This document shows, one piece after another, positions 15,835-22,161 of a stretch of 22,161 nt of DNA. The translations under genes and the position numbers were made by a program. The notes below the pieces were generated by a model, which worked only from the letters and a program-made list of their open reading frames with translations, was not told the DNA's origin and searched no databases. The first letter of the stretch is position 1. Every line of letters starts with the position of its first letter. The stretch covers positions 1-22,161 of the forward strand of contig JAEOTL010000214.1 of assembly GCA_016839845.1 (NCBI GenBank), in the 5' to 3' direction. Origin of the DNA: Promethearchaeota archaeon (lineage in GTDB: Archaea; Asgardarchaeota; Lokiarchaeia; Sigynarchaeales; SOKP01).

Positions 15835-17331
15835 TTATTTGGGCTCTAAGCTTTTTTTATTTAATTTGTCATCAATCCCCGCAATCGCTTTAACCATAGT
15901 TTTACGGGCTTCTATATCGTACTGAGATGTTATAGCAATTTCTTCCATAACAGGGCTTCCACCTCCATGATAACCTCCAACAAGGTGGATTCCACCCGCT
16001 GAAGAGCATAGCATGTCTCCAACGTACCGCCAGAGTTGGGCGGCGTTTTCAGATGCAATCTTTGGATTTCTCATAATGTATTTATTGAGCTTATCCTTTA
16101 ATTTAGGATTAGCAAAATCTTTTTCGTGTGGAAATGTAGCCGGAATACCTCCCGAAATGTCTGTTATTATCTCAGCTTCACGAAATACATTTTCTCCAGT
16201 TAAACATCTTCCTACGTTACAATAAATTGAGTTTGGGATGAAACTTCCTGGTCCATATGGCATAAAGCCCACTCCCGGAACAAAAACCTCAGGCTTACCC
16301 AAATCAGAAGCAGTGTACCCGGCAGCATATCCTAGTTCTGTGACTAAGATTAATTCAGCAAGTTTATGTCTGACATGCGATGCTCTAGCGATATTGTTAT
16401 ATTCTGCTGCTAAAGCAGCAGTTCCAGTTATGATATCCCCTACAGCTGGTTTGCATCCTGAATAACTATGACGATGAAAAAGGCCAAATAATAAGGCAAG
16501 GGTTCCTCCGTGCTGATGTTCGCCGCACAAAAAGACTCTTTCCCAAGGTACGAATACATTATCAAATATTAGATAGGAATCTGTAAATCCAGGTACAAAA
16601 CCTCGAGGAAAATGTTCTCGATCTCGTAAATTATGAATCGTTACTACTTGAGTAACACCCTCATAATCGCCTGGCACTGCGAAAGCCACAGCGTAATCTT
16701 TATCTTCTGGCCTTAATGCCCTTGTAGGGATAACCAGTAATTCGTCAGAAACGGAGGCTTCCGAAATGTGGAGTTTACAACCTGCGACTATAATTCCGTC
16801 TTTTTTCTTTTCTACAACATGTACATACATATCAGGATCTACTTGGTCCGCGGGACGTTTACTTCGATCCCCTTTAACATCGGTTTGTGCCCCAGCCGCA
16901 ACCAAATCTTCTTGTTGAAATCTTAATAACCATTTTTTAAAATTATCATGGTAGTTAGTCTCACCCGGATTTACCTTGTCGGCCTCATATGAAACGTTGT
17001 ATATAGCATTTGCAGCATCGCAACCCATGCATCGCTGAATACAGCGTCCAACTTTCTGGCAAAATTTACGAGTCATGTCTTGCTTTTTATGGAGATCATC
17101 GGTGCTGTGGTGAATATGCGTAAATCTATTAATAATTTCACCTGTAAGATGAGATTTTACCTGAACCAAATCTTTAAATTCTGGATCATCAAATACCTCG
17201 AATGTAGTACCAATTGTATTTAGACAAGGCACTTGAAGTGTATCTAATCTATCGAGTTCTTTTCCATTGTGATATAGATTAGATTTCATTCGACCTAGAT
17301 CTTTAATATACTGTTCTTTCGTCCTAACCAT
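15835..17331 (-). CDS. abfD: 4-hydroxybutyryl-CoA dehydratase / vinylacetyl-CoA isomerase
   Basis: This 498-residue flavoprotein of the 4-hydroxyphenylacetate 3-hydroxylase fold would convert 4-hydroxybutyryl-CoA to crotonyl-CoA by a radical mechanism. The dehydratase is distinguished from flavin hydroxylases by its [4Fe-4S] ligands. Here Cys97 and Cys101 (CIQRCMGCDAANA) and His286 and Cys293 (FHRHSYSGC) match the CX3C plus HX6C ligand pattern known from the Clostridium aminobutyricum enzyme. Length fits. The enzyme works in 4-aminobutyrate/succinate fermentation and in 4-hydroxybutyrate carbon-fixation cycles. No other gene of either route is in the window, so direction is open. Some stretches are richer in GC than neighbours (35-47% by line). 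Start is ATG at 17331. Confidence 0.92.
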   Translation of the reverse strand: MVRTKEQYIKDLGRMKSNLYHNGKELDRLDTLQVPCLNTIGTTFEVFDDPEFKDLVQVKSHLTGEIINRFTHIHHSTDDLHKKQDMTRKFCQKVGRCIQRCMGCDAANAIYNVSYEADKVNPGETNYHDNFKKWLLRFQQEDLVAAGAQTDVKGDRSKRPADQVDPDMYVHVVEKKKDGIIVAGCKLHISEASVSDELLVIPTRALRPEDKDYAVAFAVPGDYEGVTQVVTIHNLRDREHFPRGFVPGFTDSYLIFDNVFVPWERVFLCGEHQHGGTLALLFGLFHRHSYSGCKPAVGDIITGTAALAAEYNNIARASHVRHKLAELILVTELGYAAGYTASDLGKPEVFVPGVGFMPYGPGSFIPNSIYCNVGRCLTGENVFREAEIITDISGGIPATFPHEKDFANPKLKDKLNKYIMRNPKIASENAAQLWRYVGDMLCSSAGGIHLVGGYHGGGSPVMEEIAITSQYDIEARKTMVKAIAGIDDKLNKKSLEPK

Positions 17332-17438
17332 TTCTTATCATTTTAATATGTGTTTTTGGAAATAAAAAAATTATCAATATCTATAATAATTTGAAAAATT
17401 ATTCCAAACACTAAAAGATGAAAGTGGTTAATGTTTAC

Positions 17439-18749
17439 TTATATTTCAATATCGACTTTACCGTAAGTACCACCACCACCAGGAGTATATTTAATCTCAC
17501 TATTTCTTACGGCATTGATAATTGATGCTAATGATCTATCATAGTCTTCAATTTTATTGATTGGAATATCAAATAATATTTCGAATTCATTACCTAATTC
17601 ATTAATTAGTTTATTATATTCATTTAAAACCGTTTTACTTGATGTGCTCTTAATGCCTCTTACTGCTCGTATGATATCGATTAAGGGAACAGCATTAATG
17701 TAAGGCGCCCTATGTTCGGGATGTCTAGTTTCTCTATACGTTGATATTTTTTCGATTCTTTCACTTACTCCTAGTTTTATTTTGAAATTTTTAGATTTTT
17801 CCTCTTTACAAGCAGGACAGACCATTTTGTTTTTAGCTACTTGTTCTATGTAATCCCGTCTAGAATTAGGAGGATCATCAGCATAACAAATAACAAAATT
17901 CTTGGTAATTGAATATTGATTAAAGATCGCATTAACTTTCTTCTTAATTTTTTTAAATAATACCCTTCTCCTGCACTGATTACAGTACATGACATAGTAT
18001 TTACCCAACTGAGGAGCCAATCCTACATTTAAGACAATTTTTCGTCCATTTTTTCTTTGGAGCGCCAATAAAATTTCATCAAAGGAAGGATTCTCAACCT
18101 CAAAACTATTGAATTCTCTTCCTAAAGACCGGGGATCTTGAGAATGAGCGTCGCTATTACTTAAAAAGGTTACATTTTTTAGAGACTCAAGTCTATCAGC
18201 TAAATTTGTATTTGCAGATAATCCTAACTCTAAAAAATAAACTTTATCTGTGGCGTCTTGATAGCACTCTTGTAAAGTTTCGAATTTTCCCTGGCGAAAA
18301 ATAGACTTAAAGGGGGTAAAAGCATGGGCTGGACCTATAATACCTCCAGAATCCGTTATTACATCAACAAGCTCAGGAGGGGATAAGTTTACCCGAGGTC
18401 TTCCACCCCACTCATCTAAAATATTCTTAGAATATGGTTTTAATTTATTCTGAATTTCTCTTACTGAATTAAAATTTGGAAATAGGACAAGATGATGTAT
18501 ACTTTCTACGTCTTCTATTTCAGTTTGAAGTATAAAAAAAATATCTCTATATGAAAATGAGCTGTCATTTTCCTTTTTTAAATTACTTTCTATATATTTA
18601 AGCCAGTCAGGTTGTAAGATATCACCTGTACCAAGAATATTAAGCCCTTTCTTCTTACATGTTTCCAACATTGTGTCTAAATTTAATGATTTCGACACTG
18701 CAATTGAATGAGGGCTATGTATGTGCAAATCAGCGTTAAAAATATCCAT
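17439..18749 (-). CDS. Endonuclease Q (PHP-domain DNA repair nuclease)
   Basis: This 436-residue protein matches archaeal EndoQ, which cuts DNA 5' to deaminated bases (uracil, hypoxanthine) and abasic sites. The PHP metal-binding set is visible: DLHIH (7-11), GTGD (40-43), E77, H85/H86, H142 (PAHAF), E174 and SDAH (199-202). A zinc finger follows, with CNQC (256-259) and CPAC (311-314) separated by an insert, then a C-terminal domain ending in PGGGGTYGKVDIE. Length is close to the Pyrococcus enzyme. Start is ATG at 18749. It lies about 60 bases downstream of the nucleotidyltransferase gene on the same strand, probably in one operon with it and the coiled-coil protein. Confidence 0.9.
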   Translation of the reverse strand: MDIFNADLHIHSPHSIAVSKSLNLDTMLETCKKKGLNILGTGDILQPDWLKYIESNLKKENDSSFSYRDIFFILQTEIEDVESIHHLVLFPNFNSVREIQNKLKPYSKNILDEWGGRPRVNLSPPELVDVITDSGGIIGPAHAFTPFKSIFRQGKFETLQECYQDATDKVYFLELGLSANTNLADRLESLKNVTFLSNSDAHSQDPRSLGREFNSFEVENPSFDEILLALQRKNGRKIVLNVGLAPQLGKYYVMYCNQCRRRVLFKKIKKKVNAIFNQYSITKNFVICYADDPPNSRRDYIEQVAKNKMVCPACKEEKSKNFKIKLGVSERIEKISTYRETRHPEHRAPYINAVPLIDIIRAVRGIKSTSSKTVLNEYNKLINELGNEFEILFDIPINKIEDYDRSLASIINAVRNSEIKYTPGGGGTYGKVDIEI

Positions 18750-18808
18750 CAGTTATTAAAAACCTTACTTCAATAAAAAGATTTTAATTAAGAGTAAATT
18801 AAATTATT

Positions 18809-19858
18809 TCATTTTATAATCAGCATTTTATCTTTTACCTGATCTGTTAGCAATATTCGAAAATACTCATTTGAATTTTTAAAATTAACTTTTTCTAGCT
18901 TTCCTTCTACCAAAACTTTCTCTTCTTCTTTAGCATTCTCACAAAACCGACCCCTAAATGAGCAGATTTCTTTTATGTCTCCTATATTGAAATCTTTAGA
19001 TTCAATACTACTTTGGAGAATTTTTTGAGGTTTAATTTTATATGAACAAGGTGTGAAAATTGAGTCTGTTGAGTCTATGATCTCTGCGATAAGCTTAATC
19101 CTTCCATAATTTGTATATTTAAAATCGTAGTAATTTCCATGCCAATCTTCAGGGCTTTTAATGTACCTAATATAGAAATCATAGTTCTTGAATTTTCCTT
19201 GATGTTGCTTATGTTTTTCGAACTCCAGAAAGTCTTCGAAAGAAATACCAGATCCGCCTACTCGCCAATGATAGTGAGATCTAAATTCATCCAAATTATA
19301 CTTTCTTAAATTATTATTTCTTTCAAATATTGTTGTTAATTCTTCTTGAAATTTTAAACAGTTTGCTGTACCGTATATTATTATATCAATGTCAGATTCT
19401 TCAGTATTTAACCCGACCATTAAGGATCCAGTAATCCCAATTGATTTATCAGAAAGATTTCCTTTACTAATAAATAATTCGCACAGTTCTTTTGATAGAA
19501 TTTCGACATTAGATAATTCCTCTTTTACTAATATGTCTTGAAAAAAGGCTCTTGGAGTGTAAATTTTTTTTATTTCATCTCTCTTAACTCCTTGAATCTG
19601 CAAATCGAGTTCTTTGGAATAAAAAAGATATTGAGGATACCTTTCTCTTAAAAGGGAGTAGCGTTCTTTTAAATCGTAAACCTTTTTATATTTTATTCTA
19701 TTTTTTATCCGTTCACCATCTGATTGTGGAAAAAACCTTAAGAAACAAATAAGATAATCATCTGGATGGAGAATGCCCTTAACATCAAAAAACAAATTAG
19801 TATCTTTTGTTTCGATATAATCTCCTTCAATTCCTTCAATAGAGTTCATGTATTTCAC
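18809..19858 (-). CDS. Predicted nucleotidyltransferase (Pol-beta superfamily)
   Basis: This 349-residue protein has a nucleotidyltransferase signature in the middle: GITGSLMVGL (141-150) then SDIDIIIYG with Asp156 and Asp158, the G-S and DxD residues that hold Mg-NTP. The first 130 residues are a separate, charged domain, and the last 90 (about 260-349) a beta-rich domain, possibly OB-like. The layout recalls an archaeal family of predicted nucleotidyltransferases of unknown substrate. The start is GTG at 19858, with ATG at 19849 as an alternative. It begins 11 bases after the coiled-coil gene stops and is followed by EndoQ, so a role in DNA end processing or repair is an inference from context. 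Confidence 0.82.
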   Translation of the reverse strand: MKYMNSIEGIEGDYIETKDTNLFFDVKGILHPDDYLICFLRFFPQSDGERIKNRIKYKKVYDLKERYSLLRERYPQYLFYSKELDLQIQGVKRDEIKKIYTPRAFFQDILVKEELSNVEILSKELCELFISKGNLSDKSIGITGSLMVGLNTEESDIDIIIYGTANCLKFQEELTTIFERNNNLRKYNLDEFRSHYHWRVGGSGISFEDFLEFEKHKQHQGKFKNYDFYIRYIKSPEDWHGNYYDFKYTNYGRIKLIAEIIDSTDSIFTPCSYKIKPQKILQSSIESKDFNIGDIKEICSFRGRFCENAKEEEKVLVEGKLEKVNFKNSNEYFRILLTDQVKDKMLIIK

Positions 19859-19869
19859 GATTTTTTTAA

Positions 19870-21027
19870 TTAATATTTTGAAGGAGTTTTAGTTCTAATT
19901 TGGGCAGGAGTTTTGGTTTTAATAGAACTAGAGGATTTTTTAATTTTTCTTAATTCTCTTTCAAATTCTCTTTTTTCATTTAAAAATCGTTGCCTATCTT
20001 TTTCTAACTTTTCCCTTTCACGTTTGATGGTGTTTTTTTCACTTTCAATATTTGCTTTTTGTTTTTCTAGATTTTTATATTCATTATTTAATTTACTAAA
20101 TTTTTCCTCTAACCGTGGAATTTTTTGGTTAAGAGAATGATAATCTCGTTCCGCTGTTGGGATTTTCTTCTCTAATACTTTTAATCTTGCTTCTTGTTGG
20201 CGTCTTTTCTTCTCTAAATTGGATACGTCATTTGCAGTTTTTGTTCTATGCTTCTTTAGATCTGCAATTTTCTTATCAAGTTCACGAGTTTTTAAGTCTA
20301 AATCTTGCTTTTTATAACGAATTTTTTCTTTTTCTTCTTTTAATTTTTGCTTTTCATCAGAAATTCTATTCTTCTCATCTGTGATTTCTCTCTTCACCGT
20401 TTTATTTTCTTTGTGTAAAATGTCTCTTTCTTTCGTTAAATCTTTAATTTTATTTCTTAAATCCATCAATTTACTCTCTAAATCATTTATTGTCCTTTCT
20501 AAAGCGTTTTCTCTTCTTTCCATACCAGGGATTTTAGTTTTTATTTCCTTCACACGTTTCTCAGTTCTTTCCTTTTCCCATTCTAATTTCTTCTTTTGAT
20601 CTGTTATATCACTTCTTAAATTATCAAGTGTTTCTTTAAATCGTTCTAACTCAGCATTTTTTTTATCTAATTCTTCGCTTTTCCTTCTGAGTATCTCTCG
20701 AAATTGCCGTTCCTTTACAGATAAGTCATTTTTTTGTTGTTCTATTTCTTTTTTTGTACTTTCTAATTCATTCTTTAGCTGATCTCGTTGTTCGAGAAGA
20801 AATTTAATTTTAAGCTCCTTTTCTTTTCTTTTGCGCTCAAGTTCTTCAACATTTTCTTTAGAGCTTTCAATTTGATTAACAACTTTTTCCCATTCAGTTT
20901 TCTCTTTGTCTAACTTGATTCTTTCTTGTCTAATTTTCTTTAGCAATTTTTTGTCGGGAAGTCCCTCTAATTTATCATCTGGTGTTTTTTCTCGAATTTG
21001 ATATTTGGGAATAGGTTTGTCATCCAT
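19870..21027 (-). CDS. Long coiled-coil protein
   Basis: This 385-residue protein is almost wholly coiled coil from about residue 30 to 360: uninterrupted Lys/Glu-rich heptad-like sequence with leucines and isoleucines, and no ATP-binding motif or globular domain. Short non-coiled ends contain Thr-Pro motifs: REKTPDD at the N terminus, and IKTKTPAQ and IRTKTPSK at the C terminus after a four-Ser run. A periodic break (IPGMERR near 165, IPTAERDY near 288, IPRLEEKF near 300) may mark stutters or hinges. It lacks a membrane anchor or signal peptide. It is first in a leftward cluster with the nucleotidyltransferase (11-base gap) and EndoQ, suggesting a structural or tethering role there; this is inference. 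Start is ATG at 21027. Confidence 0.85.
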   Translation of the reverse strand: MDDKPIPKYQIREKTPDDKLEGLPDKKLLKKIRQERIKLDKEKTEWEKVVNQIESSKENVEELERKRKEKELKIKFLLEQRDQLKNELESTKKEIEQQKNDLSVKERQFREILRRKSEELDKKNAELERFKETLDNLRSDITDQKKKLEWEKERTEKRVKEIKTKIPGMERRENALERTINDLESKLMDLRNKIKDLTKERDILHKENKTVKREITDEKNRISDEKQKLKEEKEKIRYKKQDLDLKTRELDKKIADLKKHRTKTANDVSNLEKKRRQQEARLKVLEKKIPTAERDYHSLNQKIPRLEEKFSKLNNEYKNLEKQKANIESEKNTIKREREKLEKDRQRFLNEKREFERELRKIKKSSSSIKTKTPAQIRTKTPSKY

Positions 21028-21235
21028 GATGTTTCATTTAGTTACTTATTTTACTAATAAATTCATATGAATTCAGATTCTAAAGTGTTTCTAAATTAAA
21101 TTATTATTAATTAAATTTTTCAATGGTTAACTTTATTTATATAGCTTAGCTTCTATTATCTTTATATAATCATAGCCAAAAAGTTCCAAGAATTATATTT
21201 ATTTTAAAAATTATTATAATAAAAGGGTTTAAAGT
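21028..21235. promoter_or_regulatory. Divergent promoter region, coiled-coil / ubiquitin-like genes
   Basis: This very AT-rich 208-base spacer drives the coiled-coil operon leftward and the ubiquitin-like gene rightward. Several TATA-like runs are present (for example ATATTTATTTTA near 21195-21206, about 30-40 bases before the ATG at 21236). No frame, hairpin or RNA gene was recognised. Confidence 0.35.
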
Positions 21236-21649
21236 ATGAGTTTTGATAACGATCTTGATGAGGAATTTGATGAACAAGAATTAGATGAAGATTTAGATGA
21301 GGGAGAAGAAGAAAAGGAAGAAAATGATGATGACCCATATAATATGGTCTCTGAAGGAGAATTTGAATCCAAAACACCTACTACAAATATGATCTCTGGG
21401 GGGAATAAAATCTCAGTGTATTTTATGTCTACAATTGGCCCGGGAGAGAAAAAGCAAAAATTAAATATAAATGATGGGAATCTTGTTGGTGATATTAAAG
21501 AAACGGTAGCAAATTTATTTAGTTTAGATCCTACTGATTTTTATTTATCATCTGGGGGAGTAACAATGGATGAATCAAACCGTTTGAGCTACTATAAAGT
21601 TGTGGACGGGGATGACATACTTTTAATTCCAGCAAGTATTGCTGGCTGA
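21236..21649 (+). CDS. Ubiquitin-like protein with acidic extension and Ala-Gly terminus
   Basis: This 137-residue protein has a disordered, strongly acidic N-terminal extension (21 Asp/Glu in the first 34 residues), a short linker with SKTPTT, and a ubiquitin beta-grasp domain from about 57. Residues 103-137 align without gaps to ubiquitin 42-76, matching Leu56, Ser57, Tyr59, Leu69 and the final Gly, with conservative changes at 50, 61 and 67. DIKETV fits ubiquitin's VKAKI around Lys27. The protein ends exactly at the Gly76 position, but the penultimate residue is Ala (SIAG). It could be a conjugatable modifier or a sulfur carrier with an altered tail. No E1, E2, E3 or deubiquitinase gene is present here. 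It is convergent with a second ubiquitin-fold gene, 8 bases away. Confidence 0.85.
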   Translation: MSFDNDLDEEFDEQELDEDLDEGEEEKEENDDDPYNMVSEGEFESKTPTTNMISGGNKISVYFMSTIGPGEKKQKLNINDGNLVGDIKETVANLFSLDPTDFYLSSGGVTMDESNRLSYYKVVDGDDILLIPASIAG

Positions 21650-21657
21650 ATTAGATT

Positions 21658-22161
21658 TTAATTTCTTTTCTTTCTATTAGGGATTAAAGCAATTTCATCA
21701 TCATCTTCAAGATTCACATCCCTAATTATTGAATTTTCATCGAGTAATATACCCCCAGAAGATAAGAGAAAATCTTCTAGATCATAATCAAATAAAACAG
21801 CTATTCTGTCCTTAATTGTACTTACTAATTCAATTGTATCAATTATCATTAATTTCGTTTTCTCACCAGGTTCGACTAATGATCGTACATAAACACGGAC
21901 CTTGTCTTCAATATCAATTAGATTACTAGGTGGTGTATAGGGGATATCTTCTTTAGGTTTACCTCTATTATTTAACATATTGTCAATTAACTCCCTTCTT
22001 TCAACTGGATCATAATATAACATCTCTCTAATAAACAATATCTTGTCCATTTTGGGTAATTCCAAGAGGTTAATTTTATTTAGTTCTTCCTTACTAAAGC
22101 TTGTAAAAATGTATTTATCAAGAAGAGGTGTATCCTTATAGGATTCCTCTGATTCAACATA
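21658..22161 (-). CDS. C-terminal ubiquitin-like domain protein, 5' end outside window
   Basis: The frame is open to the right edge (167 visible codons), so the start lies outside. A TTG at 22065 is an internal start candidate, but the sequence before it is also coding-like (KYIFTSFSKEELNKINLL). The upstream 85 residues are helical and charged with no recognised motif. The last 80 form a beta-grasp domain related to its neighbour: both have a VRVY/ISVY first strand, PGEK, an IKxxxAxLF helix, LSSGG, a DEN/DES turn and a final IxLIP strand. The C terminus is IPNRKKRN, a basic tail in place of Gly-Gly, so it is not a conjugation donor of ubiquitin type. It may instead be a receptor or adaptor using the Ubl fold. 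Confidence 0.75.
   Translation of the reverse strand, partial: YVESEESYKDTPLLDKYIFTSFSKEELNKINLLELPKMDKILFIREMLYYDPVERRELIDNMLNNRGKPKEDIPYTPPSNLIDIEDKVRVYVRSLVEPGEKTKLMIIDTIELVSTIKDRIAVLFDYDLEDFLLSSGGILLDENSIIRDVNLEDDDEIALIPNRKKRN

Noticed and set aside
15835..17331. 4-hydroxyphenylacetate 3-monooxygenase
   Set aside because: Same fold, but the CX3C and HX6C cluster ligands specific to the dehydratase are present.
19913..20599. Series of Phe/Leu-rich plus-strand frames
   Set aside because: They are the complement of the Lys/Glu-rich coiled-coil gene, which produces Phe/Leu/Ser codons; no SD or promoter supports them.
19870..21027. SMC/Rad50-type ATPase
   Set aside because: Long coiled coil only; no Walker A, Walker B or ABC signature, and no globular heads.
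21540..21570. Internal Gly-Gly (LSSGG) as a ubiquitin processing site
   Set aside because: It aligns with ubiquitin Ala46-Gly47 in the middle of the fold, not with the tail; cleavage there would destroy the domain.
1..22161. tRNA, rRNA, CRISPR arrays and insertion sequences
   Set aside because: No TPsiC-like GGTTCRAATC box with a matching acceptor stem, no regularly spaced repeats, and no transposase motifs or terminal repeats were seen on reading; a covariance-model scan was not possible.

Overview
The window looks like a piece of an archaeal chromosome, most likely from an Asgard (Lokiarchaeia-like) archaeon. Archaeal markers are the archaeal-type D-aminoacyl-tRNA deacylase, the archaeal-type alanyl-tRNA synthetase with an N-terminal Cys-rich segment, endonuclease Q, an FtsZ, Lrp-type regulators and AT-rich TATA-like promoters. 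The Asgard assignment is an inference. It rests mainly on two ubiquitin-fold proteins at the right end and on the low GC content (about 30-35% in the stretches sampled by hand). There is no rRNA or tRNA gene, CRISPR array or recognisable insertion sequence, and no gene-free stretch reaches 300 bases.

Layout. 1-3086: a probable partial gene leaving the left edge, then three paralogous Lrp/AsnC regulators interleaved with a small 8-cysteine ferredoxin and an SfsA-family nuclease. All three regulators carry a C-terminal CX3C motif and a conserved mid-domain cysteine. A perfect 18-bp palindrome lies in front of the first. 3250-6646: a ZIP-like membrane protein without the usual metal ligands, the D-aminoacyl-tRNA deacylase, an unrecognised 294-residue protein and a small four-helix membrane protein. 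6817-8823: a VOC protein, a Nudix hydrolase and a metallophosphoesterase (probably one operon), and a 60-residue zinc-ribbon protein. 8985-13408: a leftward block of a flavin-nucleotide-binding protein, a CobW-type GTPase (2-nt gap) and alaS.

13495-15685: a GNAT acetyltransferase of clearly higher GC content, then ftsZ, divergent from an 86-residue cysteine-containing protein. 15835-17331: 4-hydroxybutyryl-CoA dehydratase with all four [4Fe-4S] ligands. 17439-21027: a tight leftward cluster of a long coiled-coil protein, a DNA-polymerase-beta-type nucleotidyltransferase and endonuclease Q, suggestive of a DNA repair or processing unit. 21236-22161: two convergent ubiquitin-fold genes. The first has a strongly acidic N-terminal extension and ends exactly where ubiquitin ends, with Ala-Gly in place of Gly-Gly. 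The second has a basic tail, is N-terminally longer and runs off the right edge.

The strongest candidates for something new are the Ubl pair, the CX3C Lrp trio with its operator-like palindrome, and the coiled-coil/nucleotidyltransferase/EndoQ operon. All functional statements come from reading motifs by eye; no database search was possible.
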